A program made the translations under genes and the position numbers. The notes beneath the pieces were generated by a model. The model was not told the DNA's origin, made no database searches, and saw nothing but the letters and a program-made list of their open reading frames with translations. Positions 39,044-48,083 of a DNA stretch of 64,000 bases are shown one piece after another. The DNA is taken from positions 34,043 through 98,042 of the forward strand of contig WRPH01000014.1 of assembly GCA_009773375.1 (NCBI GenBank), written 5' to 3'. Position 1 is the stretch's first letter, and each line of letters starts with the position of its first letter. The DNA is from Paracoccaceae bacterium (lineage in GTDB: Bacteria > Pseudomonadota > Alphaproteobacteria > Rhodobacterales > Rhodobacteraceae).

Positions 39044-40597
39044 TCACTGAAAGTAGATGTTGTATTTGGCGCGGATGATCCGGTCGATTTCAGGATCAAT
39101 CACGTTTCCGGCCTTGGCGAGAATACTATTCTTGCGCGCAATAGCTGCGTCAAGCAGCAGCGGTTTGCCCGCCTCGTTCCATTCTTTTGGCGACATCCGA
39201 TTGCCGACGTTGGGGTAGATATATTCGGTCTGCATCAGCTTGAGGGTCTGATCCGAGCCAAGGTAATGGCCCGGCCCGCCCAGACAAACCTGCTTCATCG
39301 CCTCGATGGACGTCGAGTCGGGGGTCACGTCGATGCCGCGCACCAGCCGCATCGCCTGCCCCAGCAGATCGTCGCCCAGCACAAGCGATTCAAGGCAGAA
39401 GCCCAGCAGGCTGGCATGCATGCCCACCGCCTCGTAGCACATGTTCAGGCCCGCAAGACCCGCGAGGGAATTGGTGATGCCCTGCTCCCATCCCGCCTGC
39501 ATATCAGGCAGTTTGCTGTCGGAAATGCCTGAAGCCGCACCGCCCGGCAGGTCGTAGAAATGGTGCATCTGTGCACAACCGGCGGTCAACAACGCCTGCT
39601 CTGCCGAACCGCCAGACATTGCCCCGGTGCGCAGATCGCTGACGAAAGGCCAGGTGCCGAAGATGCATGGCGCGCCTTTCTTGATGGCGTTGGCATAAAC
39701 CACCCCCGCGAGGCATTCCGCCATGGCTTGCACGATGGTCAAGGCAATCGGAGCGGGCGAAGTCGCCCCGGCTTGGCCTGCCGACAGCAGCAACATCGGC
39801 ATGCCCCGGCGGATGCAATCCTCCATGGTGATGCAGGATTCCTCGGCGAACTTCATCGGAGGCACGACGAAGCAGTTGGAATTGCTGACAAATGGTCGCT
39901 CCAGCCATTTCTCTTCGCCGCCCGCAACGGTGTAGATCATATCGAAACAATCCGCGACATGCGACGGATCAGAGAACGAGGTGCCAACGTGCTTTCTGGT
40001 GCCCGCAAGGCAGCCATAAAGCGTGTTCAGATCCATTTCCTTGTTATCCACCACATCGCGACAAACCATGGTGCGCTGATAGAAGTGGATATTGTCCAGA
40101 TTATCCACCAACCGCGCTGCGTCATACAGATCCTGTGCGGTGCTTTCGCGGTAGTTCAGACTGATCGGATCAACGATATGCACCGCCGCCCCGGCTGTGC
40201 CAAAATGCACATTGTTACCCGACAAATGCAGGTCATGCTTGGGGTCACGGGCATGCAGGGTGATGTTGCGCGCGGCGACCGCCAGCATATCCTCGACCAG
40301 CGCGCGCGGGAAACGCAGACGGCCATCGTCGCCCTGAATAGCCCCCGCCGCCGTCATGACTTCCACCCCGGACGGCGGCGCCTGGCTCAGGCCGATCTGC
40401 TCCAGCGCCTGCAAGGCGCTTTCGTGGATCTGGGCGATACCGGCCGCGGTCAAAGGCTTGTATTGCCCCCCCGCCATGCCGCCGCGCACCGGGCGCACAT
40501 CATCGGCCAACGGAGCCGCCCGCAGCGCCACCCGCGCCGTCCGCCCGCCTGTCCGCCGCGCCCGTGCCGGTTCGCACATCTCGCCGATATCGCTCAT
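39044..40597 (-). CDS. MttB-family (non-pyrrolysine) methyltransferase
   Basis: 517 aa trimethylamine-methyltransferase-like barrel, read through without any in-frame amber codon, hence the non-Pyl branch (glycine betaine/carnitine/proline-betaine-type demethylases in known members). Blocks such as VHFGTAGAAVHIVD, GMPMLLLSAGQAGATSPAP and NMCYEAVGMHASLLGFCLESLV are typical. ATG 40597 follows an AGAGAGG site within a dispersed element. No corrinoid protein or activase gene is seen nearby; the partner may be the adjacent flavoprotein or encoded elsewhere. Confidence 0.87.
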   Translation of the reverse strand: MSDIGEMCEPARARRTGGRTARVALRAAPLADDVRPVRGGMAGGQYKPLTAAGIAQIHESALQALEQIGLSQAPPSGVEVMTAAGAIQGDDGRLRFPRALVEDMLAVAARNITLHARDPKHDLHLSGNNVHFGTAGAAVHIVDPISLNYRESTAQDLYDAARLVDNLDNIHFYQRTMVCRDVVDNKEMDLNTLYGCLAGTRKHVGTSFSDPSHVADCFDMIYTVAGGEEKWLERPFVSNSNCFVVPPMKFAEESCITMEDCIRRGMPMLLLSAGQAGATSPAPIALTIVQAMAECLAGVVYANAIKKGAPCIFGTWPFVSDLRTGAMSGGSAEQALLTAGCAQMHHFYDLPGGAASGISDSKLPDMQAGWEQGITNSLAGLAGLNMCYEAVGMHASLLGFCLESLVLGDDLLGQAMRLVRGIDVTPDSTSIEAMKQVCLGGPGHYLGSDQTLKLMQTEYIYPNVGNRMSPKEWNEAGKPLLLDAAIARKNSILAKAGNVIDPEIDRIIRAKYNIYFQ

Positions 40598-40599
40598 CT

Positions 40600-40658
40600 G
40601 GTCATCCTCTCTGCTCAAATATCCCGCAGGGGGTCCGGGGGACGCGAAGTCCCCCGGC
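40600..40658. repeat. dispersed 'GGTCATCCTCTCTG' element with GC hairpin
   Basis: GGTCATCCTCTCTGCTCAAATATCCC is followed by GGGGGTCCGGGGGACGCGAAGTCCCCCGG, which can fold. Nearly the same start occurs at 3406. It supplies the ribosome-binding site of the MttB-like gene and may end transcripts of the flavoprotein gene. Confidence 0.6.
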
Positions 40659-40663
40659 GCTTG

Positions 40664-43120
40664 TCACCCGCGCACCCGTTCGGATTTTGGATCATACATT
40701 GCCACAAGACTGGCCACGGCCTCATGCCGCACCCCCGCCACTTCGATTTCATAACGGCTGGCCAGTATCTCGGCATCGCTCTGACCCTTGCAGGGCACAT
40801 AGCCAAGACCGATCGCCCCACCCAGGAAATGGCCGTAATTGCCGCTTGTCACCGGCCCGACAATCTTGCCGTCGCGCACCACCGCCTCGTTATGGAACAA
40901 CAACGGCTCGGGGTCTTTCAGCCGGAACTGCACCAGCTTGCGTTCCAGCCCTGCCGCCTCGCGGCGCAGCACTGCATCTCGGCCAATATAAGCCGCCTTC
41001 TTGCGGCTGGCGGTAAAGCCAAGCCCGGCCTCCAGCACATGATCCTCATCGGTGATGTCATGGCCCCAGTGGCGATAGGCCTTTTCGATCCGGCAGCTGT
41101 CCAGCGTATGCAGCCCACACAGCTTCAGCCCCAGATCGACCCCCGCCGCTTCCAGCGCCTCAAACGCATGCGCGGTCTGGTCCGAGGGCAGATACAGCTC
41201 CCAGCCCAGTTCGCCGACATAGGTCACACGATGCGCCCGGCCCAGACCCATGCCGATTTCAATTTCACGCGCCGTGCCAAAGGGATGCGCCGCATTCGAG
41301 AAATCATTCGGGCTGACCCGCGCCATCAGATCGCGCGCTTTCGGTCCCATCACACACAGCACCGATTCCGCCGCCGTCATGTCGGTGATCACCGCGAAAT
41401 CATCGCCAACATGCGCCCGCATCCATGCCAGATTGCGCTGCAAGGTCGCCCCCGGCACCACCGCCAGATAGGCGGTTTCCGACAGGCGCGTCACCGTCAG
41501 GTCGGCCTCGATGCCGGCCTTTTCGTTGAGGAACATGGTATAAACGATGCGGCCCTGCGCCACATCCATTTCAGACGAACAGATCCGGTTCAGGAAGGCC
41601 ATCGCATCGCGGCCCTCGATGCGGATCTTGCCGAACGAGGTCATGTCGAAGAAGCCAACGCCATTGCGCACCGCCAGATGCTCGGCCTTCTGGTTTTCGA
41701 ACCAGTTCTGCCGCTTCCACGCATAGCGGTATGCGCGCTCTTGCCCGTCATTGGCGAACCAGTTGGCGCGCTCCCATCCCGCCACCTCGCCAAAGACGGC
41801 ACCACGCGCCTTCAGGTGTTCATGCAATGGCGTCCGCCGGACCCCGCGCGCGGTTTCGACCTGCCGGTAGGGGAAATGGTCGGCATAAAGGAGGCCCAAT
41901 GTTTCGGTGACGCGTTCTTTCAGATACTTGCGGTTCTTCTGGAACGGCTGCGCACGGCGGATATCAACCTCCCACAGATCGAAGGGCGCTTCGCCCTCGA
42001 CGATCCAATGCGCCAGCGCCATCCCCGCGCCGCCCGACCCGGCAATACCCACCGAGTTATAGCCCGCCGCAACCCAATAGCCGCCCAGTTCGGGCGCCTC
42101 GCCCAGATAGTAGCGGTCATCGGGGGTAAAGCTTTCCGGCCCGTTGAAGAAGGTGTGAATGCCGGCAGTCTGGAACAGCGGCATCCGGTTCATCGCGTGT
42201 TCAAGGATCGGCTGGAAGTGATCCCAATCCTCTGGCAGCGTGTCGAACATGAAATCTTCGCGGATGCCGCCCATGCCCCAAGGCTTGGCTTTCGGTTCAA
42301 ACGCACCGATCATCATCTTGCCGGCGTCGGATTTGTAATAGGCGCATTCGTCCGGCACCCGCAGCACGGGCAGATGGCCAAGGCCCTGCACCGGCTCGGT
42401 AATCAGGTAGAAATGCTCACAGGCATGCAGCGGCAGGGTGACGCCGGATTGCTCGGCCAGATCGCGGCCCCACATGCCGCCACAGTTCACCACAACATCG
42501 GTGGCGATATGGCCAGGCTGGCCGTTGGCATCGATGTAATCGACGCCGCGCACCCGGCCATTGGCGCGCGTAACACCCACCACCTTGGTATGTTCGAAAA
42601 TCTGCGCGCCACGCATCCGCGCGCCCTTGGCCAACGCCATGGCAATATTGGCCGGGTCACACTGGCCGTCCAGCGGCAGATGCACCGCCCCTACCACATC
42701 CTGCACATTCAGATGCGGATACATCGCCTTGACCTCGCTGGGCGAGATTTCCGTCACGTCGACATCGAAAATCCGCGCCACCGTGGCTTGTCGCAGCAAT
42801 TCCTCGTGCCGGTGTTCGGTCAAGGCTACCGAGATCGACCCCACCTGCCGCATGCCGGTTTCCACCCCGGTTTCGGCGGCCAGTTTGACGTAAAGATCGG
42901 CAGAATACTTCGCCAGCCGCGTCATGTTGGCCGAGCCGCGCAGCTGCCCGATCAGCCCCGCCGCATGCCAGGTGGTGCCAGAGGTCAGCTGCTTGCGCTC
43001 CAGCAGCACGACATCGGTCCAACCCATCTTGGCCAGATGATAGGCCACCGAACAGCCGGAAACACCACCACCGATGATAACGGCGCGGGCTTGGGCGGGG
43101 ATCTGATTTGGCTTGGACAT
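40664..43120 (-). CDS. dimethylglycine/sarcosine dehydrogenase-like flavoprotein with GcvT domain
   Basis: 818 aa. N-terminal FAD oxidoreductase: GGGVSGCSVAYHLAKMG dinucleotide fold, and TSGTTWHAAGL with His52 at the position that carries covalent FAD in dimethylglycine dehydrogenase. C-terminal half (about 430-810) is a GcvT/aminomethyltransferase-like folate-binding region (GRDAMAFLNRICSSEMD, YVGELGWELYLPSD). Expected to demethylate a secondary or tertiary amine, passing C1 to tetrahydrofolate. Upstream of the MttB-like gene, and divergent from an XRE-cupin regulator. Confidence 0.9.
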   Translation of the reverse strand: MSKPNQIPAQARAVIIGGGVSGCSVAYHLAKMGWTDVVLLERKQLTSGTTWHAAGLIGQLRGSANMTRLAKYSADLYVKLAAETGVETGMRQVGSISVALTEHRHEELLRQATVARIFDVDVTEISPSEVKAMYPHLNVQDVVGAVHLPLDGQCDPANIAMALAKGARMRGAQIFEHTKVVGVTRANGRVRGVDYIDANGQPGHIATDVVVNCGGMWGRDLAEQSGVTLPLHACEHFYLITEPVQGLGHLPVLRVPDECAYYKSDAGKMMIGAFEPKAKPWGMGGIREDFMFDTLPEDWDHFQPILEHAMNRMPLFQTAGIHTFFNGPESFTPDDRYYLGEAPELGGYWVAAGYNSVGIAGSGGAGMALAHWIVEGEAPFDLWEVDIRRAQPFQKNRKYLKERVTETLGLLYADHFPYRQVETARGVRRTPLHEHLKARGAVFGEVAGWERANWFANDGQERAYRYAWKRQNWFENQKAEHLAVRNGVGFFDMTSFGKIRIEGRDAMAFLNRICSSEMDVAQGRIVYTMFLNEKAGIEADLTVTRLSETAYLAVVPGATLQRNLAWMRAHVGDDFAVITDMTAAESVLCVMGPKARDLMARVSPNDFSNAAHPFGTAREIEIGMGLGRAHRVTYVGELGWELYLPSDQTAHAFEALEAAGVDLGLKLCGLHTLDSCRIEKAYRHWGHDITDEDHVLEAGLGFTASRKKAAYIGRDAVLRREAAGLERKLVQFRLKDPEPLLFHNEAVVRDGKIVGPVTSGNYGHFLGGAIGLGYVPCKGQSDAEILASRYEIEVAGVRHEAVASLVAMYDPKSERVRG

Positions 43121-43176
43121 GGTCAGGCACCTTTCGTGTGCAGGAAAGCGATGCCGTTGGTGTGCGGAACCTTAAG

Positions 43177-43199
43177 TGAAAATTCAATAACAATTTTCA
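43177..43199. promoter_or_regulatory. candidate operator TGAAAATT-N7-AATTTTCA
   Basis: Perfect 8-bp inverted arms with a 7-base spacer, in an AT-rich stretch between the flavoprotein gene and the XRE-cupin regulator. Likely binding site of that regulator, controlling both directions. Confidence 0.55.
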
Positions 43200-43317
43200 T
43201 TATACAAAAAAATATCTCTAAAAACCACAGGTTTTCCCGCATATATCCACCAATATTCACACAGCCCCTTGCCAAACCCACCGCCTTCGCGCCACCTGTC
43301 AGCCAAAGGAGACCACC

Positions 43318-43869
43318 ATGACCGACCCGCTTGGCCAAGACATCCGCGCGCTGCGCAAAGCCCGTGGCCTGACCTTGCAGGAACTGGCGGACGCGGTGGG
43401 GCGCTCTGTCGGCTGGCTCAGCCAGATCGAACGCGGCCAGACCGCGCCCTCGATCCCCGATCTGGGCCGGATCGCCGAAGCGGTCGGCGTCACCATCAGC
43501 TTCTTTTTCCGCTCCGCCAGCCGCAGCGCCGAAGAACGCGGCGTGATCCAGCGCGCCGCCGACCGGATGGCAATCGGCTCGCTGGCCTCCGGACTTGCCG
43601 AGGAATTGCTCTCGCCCAGTCTTGGCGGCAGTTTTGAAATCATCCAGTCCACCTTCGCGCCCGGTGCCAGCGGCGCAAGCCCCGGCGGTAAAGACCGCGA
43701 AGACGGCGGCGTTGTCGTGCAAGGCAGCCTGACCCTGACCATTGGCAGCTTCACCACCCAATTGCAGACCGGCGACAGCTTTCAATTCGCAGGCCAGCCC
43801 TATGCCTGGGCCAACCCCGCCGACACCCCGGCCGTGGTGATCTGGGTCATCTCTCCCCCGGTCTATTGA
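43318..43869 (+). CDS. XRE-family regulator with C-terminal cupin domain
   Basis: 183 aa. Helix-turn-helix at about residues 8-62 (RALRKARGLTLQELADAVGRSVGWLSQIERGQ), cupin sensor at about 105-180 (GGVVVQGSLTLTIGSFTTQLQTGDSFQF). Such regulators (PuuR-like) often sense amines or amino-acid derivatives. Start ATG 43318 follows AAAGGAGA. Divergent from the flavoprotein gene; likely regulator of it and of the MttB/aldehyde dehydrogenase operon. Confidence 0.9.
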   Translation: MTDPLGQDIRALRKARGLTLQELADAVGRSVGWLSQIERGQTAPSIPDLGRIAEAVGVTISFFFRSASRSAEERGVIQRAADRMAIGSLASGLAEELLSPSLGGSFEIIQSTFAPGASGASPGGKDREDGGVVVQGSLTLTIGSFTTQLQTGDSFQFAGQPYAWANPADTPAVVIWVISPPVY

Positions 43870-43894
43870 CGGCTGGGCGGGCATCGCAAAGCAC

Positions 43895-43942
43895 CTTCAT
43901 CTTGGCAGAAATACTCTGGGGGGTCCGGGGGGCTAGCCCCCT
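43895..43942. repeat. dispersed element with GC hairpin
   Basis: TTCATCTTGGCAGAAATACTC followed by GGGGTCCGGGGGGCTAGCCCCCT, between the convergent XRE-cupin gene and second flavoprotein gene. The GGGGGCTAGCCCCC hairpin may terminate both transcripts. Confidence 0.6.
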
Positions 43943-43954
43943 GTGATTGGCGGA

Positions 43955-46396
43955 TCACGCGCGGATGCGCTCGTTCCTGGCATCCCACAGCGGCGCGTCT
44001 TCCTGCACCACCGCCGGATAAAGCGTGCCAAAGATTTCCACCTGCACCGCCTGCCCCGGCACATTCAGATCGGCGCGCAGCATGCCAAGCCCGATACAAG
44101 CGCCAACCCGGTGGCCATAGTAACCGCTGGTCAGCTCGCCTACGACAGCGCCATCATGCCAGATCGTTGACATATAAGGCGGGTCTTGATCGCCTGCGTC
44201 GATCAGCAGGGTGCAGAACCGCTTAGTAACGCCCATCTGCTTTTCAGCTTCCAGCGCCGCCTTGCCCCGAAACTCGGGCTTGGACCAATCGACAAACCGC
44301 TCCAACCCGCCTTGCAGCACAGAGTAATCGGTCGAAAGATCGCCCTTCCACGCGCGATAGCCTTTTTCGACGCGCAACGAATTCAGCGCGAACATGCCAA
44401 ACGGGCGCAGACCCAAAGGCGTGCCCGCCGCCATCACCGCATCCCAGACGCGGGGGGTATCGGCAATTTTCGAGTGGATTTCCCAACCCAACTCGCCCGC
44501 GAAAGACACCCGCATCAGCAGCACCTCGGCCCCGCCAACATGGGCGGTTTGCAGGCTCAGCCAGCCCTTCGCAAGGTCAGCATCCGAGACCTGCGCCAAA
44601 ATCTCACGGCTTTTCGGCCCGGTCAGAATTTGCGTGGACCATTCGGCGCTGTGGTCGGTCAGCGTCAGGCCAGCATCCAGATGGTTCAAAAGCCAATCGC
44701 GATCATGCAGTTGCGCGGTGGCGGCGGTGATCAGCAACAGCTCGTCCACGCCCAGCCGCGCCACCGACATTTCGGTCACGATCCGGCCCTTGTCATCGGC
44801 AAAATAGGCCAGCCCCAGCCGCCCCACCCCCGGAACCTTGCCGGTGATCTGGCGCGCAAGCCACTCCGCCGCCCCTGCCCCTTTGATCACAAAGCGCGAA
44901 AACCCCGGCAGATCGAGAATGCCTGCAGCATCGCGCACCGCCTCGCATTCCGCCTTTACCGCCCCAAACCACGCGCCCTTGCGCGCCCAGGTCTGACTGC
45001 CAGCCTCGGATGTGTCGTCGCCGGGGCGGGCATACCAAAGCGCGCGTTCCCAGCCATTATAGGCCCCAAACTGCGCGCCCAGCGCCTTGGTCTGCGCGTG
45101 GACCGCCGACAGTTTCTTGTCGCGCCCCTCGGGCCATGTATGGTGCGGGAAGTGGATGGCGTATTCGTGGCCGTAAACCTCCATCCCCTTTTTCACACAG
45201 TAATCCTGATCCTCGAACCCGGTAAAGCGGCGCGGATCGCAGGACCACATGTCCCATTCGGTGGCCCCCTCAGTGATCCATTCCGCCAGCACCTTGCCCG
45301 CACCGCCTGCCTGACAGATGCCGAAGGTGAACACGCAAGCCTCGAACGCGTTTGGCACGCCGGGCATCGGGCCGATCAGCGGGTTGCCATCGGGGGTATA
45401 GGGGATCGGGCCGTTGATCACCTTGGTCAGCGGGGCTTTTTCCAGCAGCGGCACGCGCGCCATGGCGTCATTGATGTGCCATTCCAGCCGCTCCAGATCG
45501 TCGGGGAACAGCTGAAAGCTGAAATCTTCCGGGAAGGGATCATCCGGCGTGACCCAATGCGCCTTGCAATTTGCCTCATAGGGGCCAAGGTTGAAGCCGT
45601 GCTTTTCCTGCCGCAGGTAATAGCTGCTGTCCACGTCGCGCAGCAGCGGCAGCTTGTGGCCAACGTCTTTCGACCAGCTTTCCAGTTCCGGGATACTGTC
45701 GAACAGCATGTATTGATGGCTCATCACCATCATCGGCACGTCGCGGCCAAACCACTTGCCGACCTCGCGGGCATAATAGCCCGCCGCATTGACCACGATG
45801 TCGCAGCGGATCTCGCCCTTGTGGGTTTCGACCACCCACAGATCGCCTTCGCGCCGCACGCCCGTCGCCGGGCAAAAGCGTTCGATCCGCGCCCCCATTT
45901 GCCGCGCACCTTTGGCAAGGGCCTGCGTCAGCTGCGCCGGGTCAATGTCGCCGTCGTAGGGGTCATACAAAGCGCCAACAAGGTCGTGGGTTTCCAGAAA
46001 CGGATAGACCGATTTGATCTCGTCCGGGGTCAGGATCTTCAGATCCATGCCCTGATAGCGCCCCATCCCGACCACACGCTGAAATTCCTGCAAGCGTTCC
46101 TGCGTATGCGCCAGACGCACTGACCCGGTGACATGATAGTTCATCGGGTAATCTACCGCCTCGCCCAAGCCGCGATAAAGCTCGGCCGAATAGCGCTGCA
46201 TGTTCATGATCGACCAGCTGGAGCTGAACGTCGGCACGTTGCCCGCCGCGTGCCAGGTGCTGCCTGCGGTCAGTTCGTTCTTCTCCAGCAAGACGCAATC
46301 CTTCCACCCCGCCTTGCACAGATGGTAAAGGCTAGACGCGCCAACCGCGCCGCCGCCAATGATGACCACGCGGGCATGGGTAGGGAAATCAGACAT
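43955..46396 (-). CDS. second dimethylglycine/sarcosine dehydrogenase-like flavoprotein with GcvT domain
   Basis: 813 aa, same two-part plan as the protein at 40664. GGGAVGASSLYHLCKAGW fold, TAGSTWHAAGNVPTF with His49 for covalent FAD, and C-terminal GcvT-like blocks (FAGELGWEIHSKI, LNSLRVEKGYRAWKGD). The two differ in many positions, so they probably have distinct methylamine substrates rather than being a recent duplicate. Divergent from a LysR gene. Confidence 0.9.
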   Translation of the reverse strand: MSDFPTHARVVIIGGGAVGASSLYHLCKAGWKDCVLLEKNELTAGSTWHAAGNVPTFSSSWSIMNMQRYSAELYRGLGEAVDYPMNYHVTGSVRLAHTQERLQEFQRVVGMGRYQGMDLKILTPDEIKSVYPFLETHDLVGALYDPYDGDIDPAQLTQALAKGARQMGARIERFCPATGVRREGDLWVVETHKGEIRCDIVVNAAGYYAREVGKWFGRDVPMMVMSHQYMLFDSIPELESWSKDVGHKLPLLRDVDSSYYLRQEKHGFNLGPYEANCKAHWVTPDDPFPEDFSFQLFPDDLERLEWHINDAMARVPLLEKAPLTKVINGPIPYTPDGNPLIGPMPGVPNAFEACVFTFGICQAGGAGKVLAEWITEGATEWDMWSCDPRRFTGFEDQDYCVKKGMEVYGHEYAIHFPHHTWPEGRDKKLSAVHAQTKALGAQFGAYNGWERALWYARPGDDTSEAGSQTWARKGAWFGAVKAECEAVRDAAGILDLPGFSRFVIKGAGAAEWLARQITGKVPGVGRLGLAYFADDKGRIVTEMSVARLGVDELLLITAATAQLHDRDWLLNHLDAGLTLTDHSAEWSTQILTGPKSREILAQVSDADLAKGWLSLQTAHVGGAEVLLMRVSFAGELGWEIHSKIADTPRVWDAVMAAGTPLGLRPFGMFALNSLRVEKGYRAWKGDLSTDYSVLQGGLERFVDWSKPEFRGKAALEAEKQMGVTKRFCTLLIDAGDQDPPYMSTIWHDGAVVGELTSGYYGHRVGACIGLGMLRADLNVPGQAVQVEIFGTLYPAVVQEDAPLWDARNERIRA

Positions 46397-46442
46397 GTCT
46401 TGCTCCGAAGTTTACCGCTCCTTTATCAGTCGCTGTCAAAAG

Positions 46443-46461
46443 GGTTTCAATTGAGCAAACC
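46443..46461. promoter_or_regulatory. candidate LysR box GGTTT-N9-AAACC
   Basis: Inverted arms in the 117-base divergent promoter region between the second flavoprotein gene and the LysR gene; fits the T-N11-A pattern. Confidence 0.4.
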
Positions 46462-46513
46462 CCGCGCTATTGATCGGGCAAAACGATCAGGCACAAGCGC
46501 CGGGGCGGAGCAC

Positions 46514-47380
46514 ATGCAAATCGAACTTCTGGATACGTTTCTTGACCTTGTGGAAACCCGCAGTTTCCACCGCACCGCAGAGCGGCTGAATGTAACGCAA
46601 TCCACCGTATCGGCCCGCGTGCAGACGCTGGAGGCGGCGGTGGGCGCGCGGCTGTTCACCCGGTCGCGGGCCGGCACCGATCTGACCACCGAAGGCTTGC
46701 GGTTTGAATCGCACGCCCGCCTGCTGCGCCGCGACTGGAACGAGGCGCGCCGGGCAGTGGCCCCTTCGGGCGATGCGGCGATGACAATGCGGCTGGGCAT
46801 CCAGAACGATCTGGCCGATGGCTACATCGGTGATCTGGTGGTGGATTTCCGCAAGATATTCCCGCAGATGGCCTTCTATATCGAACCCGATTATTCCGCG
46901 CAGATGTGCGCTGATCTGGTCGCGGGCGTGCATGATTTCGCGGTGCTGTTCAGCCCGAAGCCGCATCCCGACCTGCATTTCGTGACCTTGGGCGATCTGC
47001 CCTATCGCCTGATCAGTTCAGATGCCGAAACGCGGGCGGACATCCGGTTGGAGACGTATATTTCCGGGCACTTCTCGCCCGCCTTTGAGCAGGAACATCG
47101 CACCGCCTTGCCGGAGTTGGTCGGCGCACCGCTGTCGGTGGGGCAAAGCTCGACGATTTCGTCTTTGCTGTTGGCGATTGGGGGGACAGGGTTTGTAATG
47201 GCTGAAAAAGCCGCCGAAATGGTCGCAACCGGGCGGTTCAAATACATCGCCGATGTCGCAGCCCTGGATCAGCCGGTGTTTGCGGCGATGCATCTGCGGC
47301 ATCGGGTGTCAAAAGCACATCGTAAACTGACGCGGGTGCTCTATCGCCGTTTTGGCCGGGTGGATGCCGCGCGGGCGTGA
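46514..47380 (+). CDS. LysR-family transcriptional regulator
   Basis: 288 aa. Winged helix at residues 1-60 (TFLDLVETRSFHRTAERLNVTQSTVSARVQTLE), then a substrate-binding-like effector domain. ATG 46514 has GGAG 4 bases upstream. Divergent from the second methylamine flavoprotein gene and so probably its regulator; convergent with hutC. Confidence 0.9.
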   Translation: MQIELLDTFLDLVETRSFHRTAERLNVTQSTVSARVQTLEAAVGARLFTRSRAGTDLTTEGLRFESHARLLRRDWNEARRAVAPSGDAAMTMRLGIQNDLADGYIGDLVVDFRKIFPQMAFYIEPDYSAQMCADLVAGVHDFAVLFSPKPHPDLHFVTLGDLPYRLISSDAETRADIRLETYISGHFSPAFEQEHRTALPELVGAPLSVGQSSTISSLLLAIGGTGFVMAEKAAEMVATGRFKYIADVAALDQPVFAAMHLRHRVSKAHRKLTRVLYRRFGRVDAARA

Positions 47381-47396
47381 CCCAACGCCGGCCGCA

Positions 47397-48083
47397 TCAG
47401 ACCATGGTTTGCACGCGATAACCGGGGGCGTGGGCAAGCCGGACAAAGGTGATTGGCGCCTCGGCGGTCCAGGTGGTGCGTTCGGTGATGAACAGCGCCG
47501 CATGCGGGGAAAGTCCCATGATGGTGGCTTCATGCGCCGTGGCGGTTTGGGCAGAAAAGGCAATGTCACCCGTCGCATAGGCTATATGCGTGACCAACCA
47601 TTCATTGGCACTGAGCGCCGCGAAATCAGGCAAGGGCGCGGGCAAGACCGCAGGGTTCAGCCAGCGGGTTTCCAGCACGAAGGGCTGACCATCGGCCAGA
47701 TGCAGGGTTTCCAGATAGATCAGCCGCGCCGTCGCAGGCAGACCCAACCGCGAGGCGACAGGCACCGGCGGCGGGCCTTCGTGCTGCTGCAACAGCCGGA
47801 ACGCATGAGTTTGCCCGCGCGCCTCGATCTCTTGCCGGATCACCGGAATATCCAGCGTCGCCTTGCGTATTGGCAGCATCGCCACCCGCGTGCCCGCCTT
47901 GCGGCGGCGCTCCAGCACCCCGGCCTCGGCCAACTCGCGCAGCGCGCGGTTGACGGTGGCGCGGGCGCAGCCGAATTCGATAGCCAGCGCTTCCTCGGTC
48001 GGGATCAGATCTCCCGGCGGCCAGTCCCTGACCCGGATGCGGCGCAAGACTTCGGCGCGGATGTCTTCCCAACCGCCGATCAT
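47397..48083 (-). CDS. hutC: histidine utilisation repressor
   Basis: 228 aa GntR family with UTRA domain. HTH at residues 8-70 (AEVLRRIRVRDWPPGDLIPTEEALAIEFGCARATVNRALRELAEAG), UTRA ligand domain from about 85, binding urocanate in known HutC. ATG overlaps the hutF stop by 4 bases. Two similar palindromes in the hutF/hutI gap are likely its operators, so it would autoregulate through the hutF promoter. Confidence 0.93.
   Translation of the reverse strand: MIGGWEDIRAEVLRRIRVRDWPPGDLIPTEEALAIEFGCARATVNRALRELAEAGVLERRRKAGTRVAMLPIRKATLDIPVIRQEIEARGQTHAFRLLQQHEGPPPVPVASRLGLPATARLIYLETLHLADGQPFVLETRWLNPAVLPAPLPDFAALSANEWLVTHIAYATGDIAFSAQTATAHEATIMGLSPHAALFITERTTWTAEAPITFVRLAHAPGYRVQTMV

Noticed and set aside
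40597..40618. TTG 40618 as the start of the MttB-like gene
   Set aside because: ATG 40597 is downstream of the AGAGAGG site; the extra residues would encode the ribosome site itself.
39560..43321. 1253-codon open frame on the plus strand
   Set aside because: It runs antisense to the MttB-like and flavoprotein genes, is rich in His/Arg/Gln as expected for reverse-frame translation of GC-rich genes, and matches no family I recognise.
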